DNA from: Ulota crispa
Taxonomy: Eukaryota; Streptophyta; Bryopsida; Orthotrichales; Orthotrichaceae
DNA: 64,000 bases
NCBI GenBank assembly: GCA_963920765.1
Contig: OY987249.1
Location: forward strand, 2,947,230-3,011,229
Direction of reading: 5' to 3'
The notes below the pieces were generated by a model. That model was not told where the DNA came from. It did not search any database and worked only from the letters and a program-made list of their open reading frames with translations. A program made the translations under genes and the position numbers. This document shows, one piece after another, positions 12,122-26,430 of the stretch (positions are counted from its first letter, which is position 1; each line of letters starts with the position of its first letter).

Positions 12122-12548
12122 AAGAGCATCTCTTGCCACACTAGTGAAATGAGCCCATGAAACAGATTTGTTGCCTACCTGTAATAGCTTGTAGATTTTG
12201 AGATTCCAACAACACTATACTTGCAAATTTTGAGATTCCAACAACATTGTACTTGCAAATATGCAGGTGTGGCCGGGGCCTCCAAAATCAACCAGAGCCA
12301 TGTCAAATTCCAGCTTTTTATAGACCCCCTTCACAACCCTCTCACACACTATTCACGTACATGGAAGCCGCAAATTGTTACAATGTCACTCTCCATTTAG
12401 GTGTACCTTTGCGACATGTTCTAAAGCAAGTGCAAGGCTTTAAGAGAGTATCAAACTATGTCCCACCACTTCATGCAAGTTCATGCCACCGTCCCCTTGG
12501 AAACTCATTTGACATCGTGTAGCAAAGATAGTGGCAAGAGATGCTCTA
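12122..12548. repeat. Inverted-repeat element with AGAGCATCTCTTGCCAC ends
   Basis: The left end reads AGAGCATCTCTTGCCAC and the right end GTGGCAAGAGATGCTCT, an exact inverted repeat. A related element abuts it on the right. Confidence 0.75.
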
Positions 12549-12880
12549 AGAGCATCTTTTGCAACCCTCCAATTACCCAAGTCCCTTCAATTGAGATTTG
12601 TCCATATAAGAGGGGATGGCCACTTGTATCCCCAGCATTGCAACTTGATAAATATATTGCCAACCAATCATGAGTCAAGAATTTCCAAACGCAATAAATA
12701 AACTATGACGACTTGCTATATCCAATAGAAAGTGTAACTTGTAGAGGGTTTAGTGACCACTTCAAATATGGCTTGTTTGAAGGGGGAAAGTAAAGGTAGA
12801 GGCTGACACACACTAGAATTGATTGCTTATCATCCAAAAACTAGAGGGGAGGGGACATTTGGAGGGTCGTAGGAGATGTG
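12546..12880. repeat. Adjacent inverted-repeat element, related ends
   Basis: The left end GAGCATCTTTTGCAACCCTCC is mirrored imperfectly by GGAGGGTCGTAGGAGATGTGC on the right. It appears to be a diverged relative inserted next to the previous element. Confidence 0.5.
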
Positions 12881-15800
12881 CTAATACTATGTCACATTCA
12901 ATCTCTAAATGCCCCCAAACAACCAAAAGTGTTCTTATTTGATTTTGCACAACACTTTGAGGCCCTAGTTCTAATTTTTTGACCTTGCTATAAACTACAA
13001 TGATTCAAGCATTCCAGTGGTTCATGCAATTGAAGTAATGACAAGGCCGTAAATCAAACTTTGTACAAGTGCATCGAGAGCCTTGATTAGGTGGAACACC
13101 ATATAGGGCAAGGTGATAGATAGTATTTTATAGGTTGTAAGTAGTCCATACCTGTTGCAAGCCTTCCTTGTGCCTACTTTGTGGTGGTGGGAGATTAGCA
13201 ACATGGGTTCAAGCATATTCTAGACCTTTGTTGTGGCTACCCTCATTCTCTCACCAATTGGGTTACTCTTTGTTTTCTAGGCGAAAGCAGTTTGAAGCCT
13301 CAAAACAGCTTTTGACAATTTGCAAGCATGTGCATTCATATCTAATCTTGCTACTCTCTAAATTTGAAATGGGATAAGGGCCTTTAGAATTTTGTAAAAA
13401 TTAACAAATAGCAACCACCTGCCTAAATTTTGCAAGCCACTTTCTAGATAGGTATTCTATTATTTTTAATTATCAATTTTTGTGGATCATCCACATGGTT
13501 GAGATATAATGCATCAAAGATGTATATCTCCCTAAACCCTAGTTTTGAAAGAAAAAAAGGTTTGGGTGCTTACTGCTTAGGGGTTAAGTACGCCAAAAAA
13601 AATGACATTTTTTGTGTTGTGACTAAACAAGGTTACCAATATGCCCTATGTTTTTAAAAGAAACCTATATTTGAGAATTTTTGAGGAATTAAGGAATATT
13701 AACAACAAATTGTAATTGGAAATTATTGGATCTTAGGCTTAAACCATTCCAAACCTAATTTTAGTTTTTTCTAGAATTATGGTTTTTTTAAAAGGAGAGA
13801 AATCTAGTACCAAAGTTTTGAAATTTCAAGTGTTTTGGTATTGTCACAAATGGTTAGAAAAATGATTGATATGAAGTGTGTCAATGCAATTGTAAGTAAA
13901 GAACAAGTTAACCTACCTGCCCAAGTAGTCCCATTTATAAAAAAACCAAATCTTTTTATTGATATTATTGATGATTCTAGCTTAATGATAGGCAAAATTT
14001 GCAAACAAAAATCACTAAATCAAGTTTGTAATGCTAACATTAGCAATCAATGAGCATAAAAAGCCTAAAAAGTATCACTCAAGAGACAAACACGGGTTTT
14101 TTTCTGAAACAAAAAAAAGCATGAATCTGGGTTTCTTTCAGAAATAGAGGGAGTATCAAATAATGGTTGTTACAACAGATGTCATTGCTTACATTATTAT
14201 GGGTGAGATCAATTTTTAACTCCAACACTAATTGAAGGAGATACCGAGATACTAACGCTAATTTATGGAAATTAATAACAAGGCCAAAAGTTTAATGTAA
14301 ACTTGCAGAATCCAATTATTGCCATTTTTCTGTGAAACTTGGGTATTTATCATGCATCCATTGAAAAATGCTTATAAAATCTAAAAATTAATTGATAGCT
14401 CAATCTTCAAGCTAAAAAGCTGTACAAACTTCAAATAAGGCAAACAGACAATTCATTAGCATTTGAGATTCACAAGAATCTTTGCTAACAAGTTCCTCTT
14501 GCTCAAGATTCAAACATTGTGTTTTGTCTTTCATATTTTGGCAAGCAATATCGTGTACAATTCATTGCGGATTTGATGAATATCTTTTGTTTGTAGAATT
14601 GCTAATATTTCTGTACAAATTCTATAATACAAGTCTAATTATTTGTTGGTCAAAATTTATAATTATGATACAAGAGGTGTTAAGAATTAAGTTCAAATTT
14701 GACAAACAGTTTGAGAGGCATTTTTTATGGATTATGGAAATTTTGACTCAAGATTATGTAACCCTTTCATACAAACTCAACAATATTTCACTTAAATTAT
14801 AGTTATTTGTTAAAAAGAAATCAATTTTTTTTATACAAATAGATGTTTAAAGGCGAGGTTGAGTTTTTGGCAAGCAACTTCAAAAGCATAGTTTGATTAA
14901 TTTTGGAACTTTTTTGATTGAGGGTGTGTAACTTCTTCATATGAATCCAAAAATACATTACTCCAAATCAAACTCTTTGCTAATTAAGCTATCTTTCAAT
15001 CAAGATCTGTAGTTTTATACATGCAGTGTTTTAAGGCGAATCCTATATTGTTGTAATACATAGATTAGTGCAATACAAGAAATAGTATGTGTCAGGTTGA
15101 TAAATTTCAAAAACTTATTATATGAATATATGTGTGTAGCACTGAATGTCATGCCTAGTGTAAATATGAACTTTCCAAAACTCATAATTACTAGTCCAAA
15201 TTTCTCTCATTTAAATAAAAAAGTTGAAAGGTACTTGCAAAATATTAAGAAGTACTTACAACATATTTGCAAGTATTTGCATAATATCTACAACTATGTC
15301 CAAATCAAACATGTGTATCTTTTTAAAAAAGCAAAATAATGGGAAACCTCCAAGGTTGAGAAATAGAGAAAGTCCATAATCACACAAATTATTCACATTT
15401 ACTTAAATGTGGCATTTACTATATAAGAATTTTTTGGCAAGACATTCTCACAATAAGTGACTCATGCATTACTAAAGGCAAAGTGCTTGCAATTGTTGGC
15501 CATTGCATCTTTGCAGGGTTTATGACTTCAGGATAGCAAAACATACATGTTTTGGCTGTAGTGTTTACAAAAGGCACCCTATTTACAAGACATTTAGTTT
15601 GGGTAGATTAAATTTCATGGATAAAGGATTTTGAATTTTGTGTAATCCCAACCTAATGTGAATGCTTTTATTCTTGATTTTAGAGTATCAATTATTGTTG
15701 CATTTTAGGAGTGGAAGTTGAAGTTTACATGCTTCTTCACCATATAAAGGCCAAGGGTCTTCCCAATTCCCTTCGATTGAGTTTTGATTAATAATGAGAA

Positions 15801-16449
15801 CTTTTATCAAATTGTCTCAAAATAATTTAGATATGTATCAGTACTAACTCAAAAAAAAAAATTATAGTTCTTGACATTTAATCACATTCACTCAACCACA
15901 AACACCAAATGATAGAAATTGGAAATGAAAAGATATTTTTTGTTAAACCAAGAGCAAGAAGCAAGCACAAGAATGCAAGAGCATGGACACTAGCCCATGA
16001 ATCCTCTAATGCCAATGCCTCCCAAATCCCAATGCTCCAACCATATCCTAAACCCATATCCACGCACCTATATCAATCAAATCCTACACCAACCTCTAGG
16101 ACCTTGCTAGCATTTAGAGCACCCAACTAACTAAAATCCTATTGTACAAAAAGATGATTGACTAGAATCCACGACGTTGGGATATTTGGAGGACAAAAAT
16201 ACTCCAATTTTACCTTCTCACTTTTTAATTTTTGCTTATTTCAAATTTTCCTCTAGATTTAATCAAGGTTTTTTTTTGGGTTTGACAAATTTTGCCATAT
16301 TGTACATGCCTACAATCCATTGGATGTTAAAGGGAGAAACCATCCCACATTTGTCCATATGTATCAAGGATCTCTGAAAATTGTTGCCAATTTGGCTTTC
16401 TTTTGCCAAAAAAAAACATCATGCTTTTAATTGGTGTTGACATATCCTC
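12881..16449. other. AT-rich gene desert
   Basis: Only short AT-rich ORFs occur, with no recognisable domain or splice structure. A possible piggyBac-like right end (CTTAGGGG then TTAA) is near 13577-13588. Confidence 0.5.
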
Positions 16450-16451
16450 TA

Positions 16452-16690
16452 AGGTAGGAGGTTCTAATTCATACCAAGGCTCTAATTTGGTTCACCTTTA
16501 GGAAGGGGTGACATTTTACTTCCAATATCTATTACTACCATTGATGAGTTAGGCGGGCTCAGCAGGTTAACCTAATGTGCTAAACCCACCTAACTCATCA
16601 ATGACAGTAATAGATATTGGAAGTAAAATGTCAGCCCTTCCTAAAGCTGGATCAAATTAGAACCCTGGTCCAAATTAGAGCCTCCTACCT
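16452..16690. repeat. Foldback MITE with AGGTAGGAG ends and TA duplication
   Basis: A nearly complete palindrome. The left end AGGTAGGAGGTTCTAATT pairs with the right end AATTAGAGCCTCCTACCT, and the inner arms around GATGAGTTAGG also pair. TA dinucleotides flank both ends (16450-16451 and 16691-16692), as for Tc1/mariner-type MITEs. Confidence 0.85.
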
Positions 16691-16972
16691 TACTGTAGTT
16701 TTGGTTTCAAAAATTACCTTATTTGAGATTTCCACCAACTCGCTTTCTATTGGATGTCGGTTACTTGGTTCTACCCCCAAATCTCAAGGCTGCTTGGCGC
16801 CCCACAAGAGAAACAGGAGATCTTCTGTGCAGGTCGTATCCTGATTTCAGAAGATGCCTCCGGGTTGACTTGCAGGTACCTCCCAAGTCCCAAAGGCCAA
16901 ACCCTATTGACTCAGCAAAGCCAAGTGACGTGGCGGTAGCCTTGTTCGCAGGGTTTTTGTTTGTAGCGATTA

Positions 16973-17272
16973 AGGTAAGAGGCTCATAACCAGACTGGTC
17001 ATTAAGCGATCAAGACCTAGAGATACATTTTGTTTTCTTTCATGTATTAAAGGTGTACATTTCAAGGGGTGATTGGTTTTAATGATCACTGCATTTGAAT
17101 TTCAAAAATTCATAACTAATTTGATAAAAGTTTTAAAAATATGAAATAACTTAGGTTAAATGTGAATTCCATTTTTCTTCCTATTAAAATTTTTTGAAAA
17201 TTATTTTCAACAATTTAGTTTCTCCAAAATGGTAAATAGCTCTTAGACCTGTGGTTTATGAGCCTCCTACCT
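16973..17272. repeat. MITE with AGGTAAGAG ends and TA duplication
   Basis: The termini AGGTAAGAGGCTCATAACC and GGTTTATGAGCCTCCTACCT are inverted repeats flanked by TA on each side (16971-16972 and 17273-17274). It belongs with the elements at 16452, 17638, 21394 and 41886. Confidence 0.85.
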
Positions 17273-17318
17273 TAGTTGTGATTTTGGGATATTTTAATAT
17301 GGTGGTAGTACAAGGCCT

Positions 17319-17631
17319 GTTTCAAACAAGCAACCGGCCAAATACTTCTCAAATGTGATTGGTTGAAATTTGGCTTTTGTCAGCTGTAGGGTTCAGACTG
17401 AGGGTTTGTCTGGTACTTTAACATCCATGTTCACCAACCAATATAGCCATGTCGGCGACCAAGATAGTGAAATTTTGGGGCTTGCTCTAAGGGTAGTACC
17501 AAACTTGTCTGGTAGAAGCACACTCTTGGATGCACTCTTGGATGACATACGATGACATGGAAAAGTTTCCAACAAGCAAAACATCAAACAAGGTGTTGGT
17601 TTTTGTGTTTTGTCCGGCCGCTAGTCTAAAC
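17319..17631. repeat. MITE with GTTTAGACTAGC-type termini, copy 2
   Basis: Full-length partner of 169-471 in the same orientation. The left end is diverged (GTTTCAAACAAGCAACC) while the right end keeps GCTAGTCTAAACC. It sits immediately left of the next element. Confidence 0.75.
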
Positions 17632-17637
17632 CGCATA

Positions 17638-18060
17638 AGGTAGGACCATAGGAGAACCTAAAACCGACACTTAAGCTTACTTTAGATGTGATGATCTTGA
17701 GGGTCTTTTTAGGATGTAATGGCATATGCTTGTTAGGAAATAGGCACAAATGCAAGCAAGATTATTTTGGAATTTCATCGGATTGTATGAATAAATTAGG
17801 AATTGTTGAAGGCTAGACCTACCTATTATAAACACTAGACCCCCATTGAAATGCTTGTATTGAAATGAAAAAGCAACACTAAAAAGACAATATCACATAC
17901 ACAGCTTCTCCGCCACCTGCACAATTTCTGTTCCCTATACCCCATTATTGTGACAAAGTTTGTTAAATTGTGTTTCTTGTTTGCATACAACAGTATGTAA
18001 CTTTAGATTTCATTGTGGATGTTGATAAATGGCTTGTGTTACATTTAGGTTCTCCTACCT
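17638..18060. repeat. MITE with AGGTAGGA ends and TA duplication
   Basis: The left end AGGTAGGACCATAGGAGAAC and right end TAGGTTCTCCTACCT are imperfect inverted repeats flanked by TA (17636-17637 and 18061-18062). The interior is AT-rich and non-coding. Confidence 0.75.
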
Positions 18061-21000
18061 TATACAAAGTATTTAAGAATGTTTTCCATTGGAAAGCACC
18101 AAATACCATCAAAAATTCCAAAACGAAGATGTATCTGGATGAATGTGTGTATAAATGGTTGAATAATTGATGTTGTTTTCATGATCTACTAGTTGGCTTT
18201 TGACGGTATTGGAGGAGGCTTTGCATCAAGAGATATTTGCTTTAAGGAACTTTGAGTAGGTGCTTAATTGAAAAACAAGCCAATATTACAAGAATAAAAA
18301 ATTTGCTTGTTTATAAATGTTAGAAGTTCCCTTCTTCTTGTCATAATCAAAAATCACACTGTTTTTGAAAATTTAATACAACATTCTTGCTTGCAAGAGT
18401 AGAATTGCGTTTTATGAATGGTTAAACAGCTCTTTTTCGTGATAAAACACAAAACATTTTTATCTACTTTTTTCTAGTACAGTTTTGTTCATGGTAGATT
18501 TAAATTGCCCGGTTGAGTTCAAGCCATGTCAAATTATTCAGATGATTAGCAATTTGTTTCTGGAAAAAATCAAGACATAGTGTAATGTGTATTTCTGTAC
18601 TTTCTATTTTTTCTTATTAAAACTTCAGGTTTTTTGGTTTTTGAGCTCAATCAACACTCAACAGTATACTGATAAAGCTGATAATGTGTATTGTTGACTC
18701 AAATTAGATAACCCCAGTTTTTTCTTTAAATTAATATTTTACGGGAATTTGAAGTTGAGAACCTATAGTTGGGCTTTTGAATGAAGAACTATGTATTTTT
18801 TTGAATAACACAACAGCATTATATACAATGATATAAATCTGCGTGAAATGTTTATATTTTTCTAGTTTAATTAGCATTCCATATGCGTTTCTTTAACTTT
18901 TTTTCGAAATTTCACTGTCGTGCCATTTACAAAAAAATCTAAATAAAATACTTATAAATTACATGCAATTTCATCTTCAAAAAGATGTTTGTAAATTTGA
19001 GGTTTGATTGCATGGTCATATGATACATCTTTGTAATACTAAAAAACTAACAAATTTAATCAATCAACTATGAAAAATAAAAACATGCTTTTCACTTTTT
19101 TTGGATGATTATAACTTCACCATTTCTTTTAGTTCTTGATTTTTCTAGTATTATTGGATAGTGACAATTATAATGGTTTCATTTTAAGCTAATCAAATTT
19201 TATTTGCAAACAATTTGATATTTTTTGTATACTTTTGTGAGTATAATAATTGAAGTATAACATTTTTACAAGAACTTCTAAAGAGTGTGATACTACAAAC
19301 ATATGTACAATTCACTCTTTGAATGTCATTTCTCTTAAGGTATAAAGAACATTTTTCAATTTAATCTTGTTTCATTACATTTCTATGTAATTTTGTCATA
19401 AGCAAGCAAGGTGTATGTTGTTGGGTAGAGAAAAGCGTGCTTTGGAAACACAAAGAGTGTTTGGTTGTGACTTGATATCTTTGGTTTTTTTTATTCTGAG
19501 CTCTAAACGAGAATTCTAGAAAACAAATTCTTTTCATAATGGGCTTTTTCTATTACAGACTCTAAATAAAAAACTTAAAGAACACTTTCTTTCCAAAATG
19601 GGCTCTTTCAATTGCAAACTCTAAACAAGAATTCTGAAGAACACTTTCTTTTGAAAATGGACTCTCTTTATTGCAAATTTTAAACAAAAAAATTGGAAAC
19701 GATTTTGTCTTCAAAATAGGTTCCTCCTCAATTGTACAAAAGTCTCAAACCTCCTCATCTCTCAAATCTCCTAGATTTTCAAGTCTTCAAATTTTGAGTA
19801 TTTTATCTAGTATTGCACACGGCTTACAATTCTAAATGCTAAGTATAACAACATTTTTGAAAAGCTTATTTGACAATCTCACACTTCTTCAATTTTTATT
19901 TCATTATAAACTATTGTCCAAAAGTTATGAGAGAACAAAGTGGCTCTTCTCCCTCCTATGCAACCAACCATTGTCCCTTTGTAGTTCTATAACGTTAGTT
20001 TTACAACTCATGCACATTAGTGTGATATCAATTTAAAAAGCTAATACCACCAAAAATAACAAATAAAATATCCACTAAAAACCAAAACTCTATTTGTAAG
20101 TTTCAATTGAACAAAGTTTAGATCTCTTATTTTTAAAAAGCACCAAACTTTTTAATTTCTACACACCACAACTCTCTCAATAATCCTCCAAATAATCTGA
20201 GTGATAGCAATTTGAAGAATTACTTTAAGAAGCTATCATTTCTAAAAATAAAAAAAAGAATTTTTAAGTTAATCAAAGGTTCTAGCTCTTCAAAGTTTTG
20301 ACCTTGCTCTTACACAAGACATGCAACTGCCTTCACACTTCCATATTTTCTTCTTCAAAATTTCAATCTTAAGTCTAATATTTTTTTAGGAAAATCAAAT
20401 AAAAGTAAACATATCATTTAAAATTTGTTGGAGAAGGATAAACCAAATGTTAGCTAGCAATGGCTAGTTGGATTCTTAATATTTCTTCCTAAAATGATAT
20501 TTGATCTCTTTAAACTCAAGCACTCTTTAATTTTGCATCTTAACTTCAAATCAAGCATGCAAATATATTTTGGATAAATCTCCTTATCAAAAACAAGCTT
20601 TCAAATTTTCATTGTCAAAAAATAAGCACACCAAGAACCATGTTTTTTTGAAGACTTTTATTTCTTCAATAGCACTTAACACTCACACACACACCTGCTA
20701 ATGAAACTTTCCTTCTACTTTTTGACCTTATTTAAGGTAAGAGGGTAAGACACATCAACCCATACTTTTATCCTACATAACTTCACCTAAGATACTTATC
20801 AACTTATCCTTTTATACTTTTGAAATCCGCTTAAATTCCTTAGCAATTTTATTTATTTAAAAAACAATGTATATTGCTTATTGTAATCCAAACATATCTA
20901 CTTTAGCTAAAATATTTCTATGTAAACCATGATGTAAACAATGGAAGAATTTTCATCAAGACAATGTAATTATAGATATTTATAGTTGTGTAAACATTTT

Positions 21001-21393
21001 GGTGTAGCACAATATAGATTTACAAAATATTGTGATAATATTTAACCCATGGTTTGCAAATCTTGTGTTTTTAATAAATTGCTAGTTTTATTTTACACTA
21101 TGGAATATTACGGTGTTTTAAACAAAATTTATTCTATGAAACAATAATAAAAAACCTATAGTAATAATTAGGTTTTTAATCTTTGTTTTGCTATTGTCAA
21201 ATTTTTATTATTAGATTATCATCCAATTGCTTGTGACCATTAAGATTGAAAGAAATTATATGGAATGAGTACTTACTTGAGCACCTCTACTTTCTAGGAT
21301 TTTGTGCATAAAGATGCTTCTCATTGTACAGTACTGTACTATAGTATGTAGATCTAGCTGAAGTCTCAAAGTTTGATGCCCACAATAGTCTTA
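18061..21393. other. AT-rich gene desert
   Basis: No supported gene. It contains the tandem repeat at 19500-19725, and is otherwise AT-rich low-complexity sequence. Confidence 0.5.
19500..19725. repeat. Tandem repeat, about four units near 60 bp
   Basis: The unit reads roughly ACTCTAAACAAGAATTCT, then AAGAACACTTTCTTT, then AAAATGGGCTCTTTCTATTG. Successive copies have substitutions and small indels. Confidence 0.75.
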
Positions 21394-21708
21394 AGGTATG
21401 TACACCCATAAATGTCAGTGTCTCCATAACCATCACCTCTTAAAATCTCAAAAAATTTGTGGAAGTAGATAGATGTAATGACAAAGATGTACAACATGTG
21501 AATATGAAATCTTGAAAATGGTTATGGGTGCAATGGTAGTTTGCTCTTTAAAAATTTACAACTTATTCTCATAGTATCCAAATAATACATTTAAAAGTGC
21601 AAACTCATTATTTTTTTGTTCCTAATAGGATCCTATAATTTGCTAGTTGTTTATTGATACTCATCGTGTTCAAAACCCTTAGTTTGATGCTTATGGGTGT
21701 ACATACCT
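21394..21708 (-). repeat. TA-flanked MITE, 315 bp, copy 1
   Basis: Ends AGGTATGTACACCCATAA and TTATGGGTGTACATACCT are inverted repeats flanked by TA (21392-21393 and 21709-21710). The whole interior aligns with the reverse complement of 41886-42199, an element of almost identical size, which confirms the borders. Confidence 0.9.
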
Positions 21709-24700
21709 TAAACTCTCATTGATAAATTATTGAAAATCATCAAGTGTAGCTTTACACTTTGTCCAAAGTTGTAAGTCCATGCTCATTACAAAAATAGTTA
21801 CATGAAGCCATGGAGGTATTTTGGGACAATGAAAGTTTTGTTCAAAGAGGAAAAGAGAAATTATTAAAAGTCAATCTCCAAAAATACTTTTTCCATAAGA
21901 TACTTTAGTTTAGATTATTGAAGCTAAAAAAATGTAAATTATGATGGTTCATGTATTTTAGTTATGTTCAGGTTTTCTTTTTCAATTATTTTCTCTTAGA
22001 ATTTGGTAAGTGAAGCTGCATATCAAGATGAAACCATAAGTTTTGACAAGATTCCTTTTATCGTATTTTAGGTTTCAAAACTGTCGGTTATTTTCCAAGT
22101 TGTCACAACGAAGTGAGTATTTGAATGGTATGATATGAGTATGTTATAACACACATGGTGCACTATGGATATATTTGAGTTTCTAACACAGGAAATTGTT
22201 TTTTAAGAAAATAGAGTAACTTTGTTTTAGTTTGTTTTTCAAACTCAAAATTGACAAGGCCACTTTATAGGGAGAAGGAAAATAGTTCTTGGAAATTATA
22301 ATTAAAGGATGATCCTAAACTTCTATTTTTATATAAATCATATTAAACATTAGTAGTCTTTAACTCCTAACTCCTAAATGCCTCAGACACCATATTTGGG
22401 TGTTCAAGAAACTTTGAGGCCTTGTTGCAAGCACATATTTGTTTTGTTTTGTTTTTTTGGAAAAGTTATCATCTAAAGTCAACTTCAATGTCCAATATAA
22501 ATTTCTTCAATACTAGATTTCAAATTTTTTTTTAGAAGCTTAACTGCAAGCATGTCTCTTGCTTATCAAAAAGTGAGATGAGTAATGCCTCTAAAGAGTT
22601 TATGACAAGTTGCCACATTGAAAAGATGGGCACAAATTGAGAGTAAAGTGAAGATTTTTCTTGGGCACTCCCTTGGGTAGTGGGGGCCCTTTTATTGAAA
22701 TTTCATCACTTAACAAAATCTAAATGTGTATTTGCTCTAATTTCATTTGGAATGTATTTGTTATACAAATTAGAATTCATTCACTATTGAAAATGCTTTC
22801 ATTCAAAATGATTTGATCAATGGTTGGAGCTAAACATTTTCTTTGTATTAGGTGGTAGCTATTTGACAATTGCATTGCAAGCTAGTCTGTGAAATTTTGA
22901 TCATGGATTTGGAAGGGGAGTCATTAATTTTGAGGTGACAACAACAAGTGCTAAATCATCATAAGTGGTGGTTTCCCAATCTTGTACTAAAAAGTTGCCA
23001 ATTTACATAACAAATATTGAGCAGCTCCAAAAAAAAAAAAAAACATTTTGTACTCATCCACATTCAATCACAAATATCTTAACATCCATATCATTTTTTC
23101 AAAGTTTTTCTGACAACACCACCCCTGAAAGCCTTAAAATTCAAGCTCCTACGGTTCCAATTTTCTGTCAATGTTTAATAATGATCTCACAGTTACAATT
23201 TGAAAACTTTCAAATGCTCCCCTGGCATTTAGGTGTTAAAGTTTTAAGTACATCTAAATATGCATGTGTGAATTAAGTATTTTTTACCTTTTTGATGTTC
23301 ATTTTGTAGTTTAATTAAATTTTTAGGAAGAAAACTTAAAAAGCTTAAGCTTTGGGGTTGTGTTGCAAATACAACTTTCATTTTTAAGCTCATATTTCGA
23401 GATAAATTTAAAATTTTGTAGTCATGTCCAAATTTTCTCCAAGTTTTCTAATTTCTCTGTGTAAATTATAGCAAGTTAATTTTAAATAGACTAAATTCTT
23501 CAAAAGTCACTATAAAGCAGATTCCTGAAGATTTTTCCTTTGTACACGCAAGCAGGGTCCGGGAAATATTTGAGATTTTTCGGTAGATTTCTTTCAATTC
23601 ATGTATTGAATTAGTTTATCAAGGAGCTCTATTGGTTATTTTCTCTATTTCATATTAAAAGTTTTTTTGGTAAGATTTTTGACCGGTTTTTAGCCGAAGT
23701 TTATAAATTGCAAATGGTTTTTTCTCATTTTGATTGGCTAGCATTGAACTAGCGGTCGGTTCATCCCAGACCTTGCACGCAAATACATTAGAGGATATTT
23801 GAGCTGAAGAGAGGGCCTCCCAATCTTGACACAATACCACATTTTTAGGTAGGAGAAGCATAGGTGAGATACCTACAAAAGGGTCTCTATCTTGTGTAAA
23901 CTCCCTAGATGTATCATGCTACATGACAAAGGGATATGATGATGGAAATAACATTATAGCATGACAAGGTCAAATGCAAGGGCCTCTAGTGTATACCATT
24001 TTTATCATTGCTAATTAAAGAATTCAGTGTTAATTTTCAATAAATTGAAATGGTAGGCATGGTAAGCTCAATCGGGTACAACATGGCTAACTTACTCATG
24101 CATGATTGGAACCCACCTACTCCCATCCAGTGTACGGGGGGAGGTTTTAAAAAAAACTTGGTACACTTCCTACTCTTCTCTAGTCTATTTGGTTTTTTTT
24201 TGTTTTTTTAATCAGCCATGGTCTAGACTTATATTTTTTGGTTGGCCAATAATCTTAGTTTTTTTCTCTCTCGGTTGATTTCCTAAGTTGAGGAAATTAG
24301 TTTGGTTGAAAACTAAATTTCAATGTATTATATCACATTTTGATTTTTGACAAATGCTGCAAACAAATCCATCTTTTGCTTTCTATGTGCATGGTATAGC
24401 AAAGCAAGGCAATGATAAAGACAACAACAACTTGTCAAGTTACCCCCAATCAATGCAAATATTTTTATACTTTAAATGGATTTGTTGTTGACTTCTGTTA
24501 CTTAAATATCTTTGGCTGGATTTTAACTAGGTCAAGTTCCACTCTCTCATGATCACCTACTCATCCACTCACCCTCTCACCCTCTCATTTACTCACCCAT
24601 TCACCCACTCACTTACCCACATGGCCACCTCACCCATATTTCTTGGTTTTTTAATTTTTGATCTTTTAGCACTATGTAATTGACTAACTGCTCATGAAAT

Positions 24701-25518
24701 CAAAAAACATTTGGTTTTCATTTAGAAGGTTAGAAAATTTCCATATCACAAAAAAGTTCATAGGTTGATTTCTCATCATTTCAATTTCCATTCAATCCAT
24801 TTCCTCATCTACAAGTGCATGTTTAGCTAAATTTCCTAAGGTTGAAATTATAATTTGGCTGATTTCCTAAAGTCATCCTTTTATGGTCAAAAGTAAATTT
24901 GGCAACTTTCATTTTATTTTGGCAATTCCCAAAAAAAATCGGCTACCTTGTAACTAAAAGTCAGTTCTCCCTAGAGACTGCTCCCATCCCCCTTTCTTGT
25001 AGTCCTCACAAACTACAAGTTACAAGCAGGTATAGGATATTGATCTTGTGTGATATGAAAAAGGACACTAAAGTTTAATACTTTTGACCCCTCCAACTAC
25101 TTCCTATAGTGGCACTCTGTTGAGCTCAAATATCCTCTAATACGAGCTTGTATAAGGTGAGTGTACAACTTAGTCACTGTCGGTAAGCATTTGTGCATAT
25201 GTCGGTGACATTTAGGGTGCAAGAGCCAAACTCTCACTAAGCTTGAATTTTTTTTCACGATAGTTAGCTTAGTCATGTATAATCCATTGTATGAATTGAT
25301 GAGTTTCTGGTGGTGTAGTCATTTCAGTAACAGGTTTTGAATTTTTTTGTCCCCTGGACCTTGGTTTTCTTGATTAGAATTGACTTCCATATCGTGAACA
25401 TACATGTTGTGCCTATGCTGTACTTGATGTTAAATCGTTGCAAGTTTGATTGGCTTTTAGACGTAGCCAGCTTCAAGGATTGTTGGCGTGCCTTTCTGGA
25501 TCTTTCTAGAGGCTCTGA
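21709..25518. other. AT-rich spacer without a supported gene
   Basis: A run of A at 23027-23042 and a CTCAC/CCCACT-rich low-complexity patch near 24540-24620 are the only distinctive features. Short ORFs are AT-rich and unrecognisable. Confidence 0.45.
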
Positions 25519-25660
25519 CACCAGTAGAAAATGGGTTCTAGTTAAGTGATCCTAATCAACACAAACATGTCTTAATCAACACTAATATGTTTAAAATGTC
25601 CTCATCAAGATGTTCAAATCAATACAATAATGTTGATTAGGATCCTGTTTTCTTGTAGTG
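25519..25660. mobile_element. Short non-autonomous CACTA-like element
   Basis: The right end reads ...TTTTCTTGTAGTG, the reverse complement of the CACTACAAGAAAA terminus typical of plant CACTA transposons. The left end CACCAGTAGAAAATGG is a diverged partner, and the subterminal GATCCTAATCAACA is perfectly inverted at both sides. The flanking triplets TGA and TAA could be a decayed 3-bp duplication. Confidence 0.5.
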
Positions 25661-26300
25661 TAATTTTCTTATGCTTTTGAAGCTGAAAATACGGCTTACT
25701 GTGCAGCTGATATCTATAAATCCTCTTCCATTACTCACCTCGTTTGCAACGGACACCACACAGGCATCTCTAATAAGTTTCACGGACATAATTGTGGCGC
25801 TCACTGAAGTTAATTATGACGATGGCAGGTACGATTCCCTAAATATCCTGTCTCAGTATTTAGGGTTGAATATTCGCACTTTGAATTCACGCTTTTGTTT
25901 GTGTAAGTTTTAGTGGGTCATGTGTTGCTTCTTTTTTGGCTCTCATTCACCGTGACTGTAGCCATGATTTCTTTTCCTCAATTTCTGAACATGGAGAATG
26001 TACTCAATTTCTGAACATGGAGAATGTAATGATGCAGATAATAGTTCATTCAAGGCTATGGAGTCGACGGAGGCGATGGAGCCTATTTCGCAAGTCTCCG
26101 AAGCGCTAAGATTCGTCGAAGATGTCAAAGAAACGTCCAGTAAATGATAGTAAATGATTGGTGAACAAGCACCAGTGCCATCGCCTCTCCGATCATGTGA
26201 ACACCATCGGTGAGGTGGTTGCCAAAGGATGGGATTGGCATGGTAGGCGACAACACATCAGCAGCAGGCAAGGTACGTGGAATATCCTCACTAACGCCAT

Positions 26301-26430
26301 ATTCATTAAGTTGGGAATTTGTGAACATTTTGGGCATTAACTAGGTTTAAGTCGACCATCTTAAACCGAATTTCAGATTTAAGGTGAAGTACAACTTGGG
26401 AATCTGGTTTTCCCAATTTAATGAATATGG
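26301..26430. repeat. Short MITE inside the kinase relic, copy 1
   Basis: Bounded by CATATTCATTAAGTTGGGAA on the left and TTCCCAATTTAATGAATATG on the right. The same ends recur at 26828-26930. Confidence 0.7.
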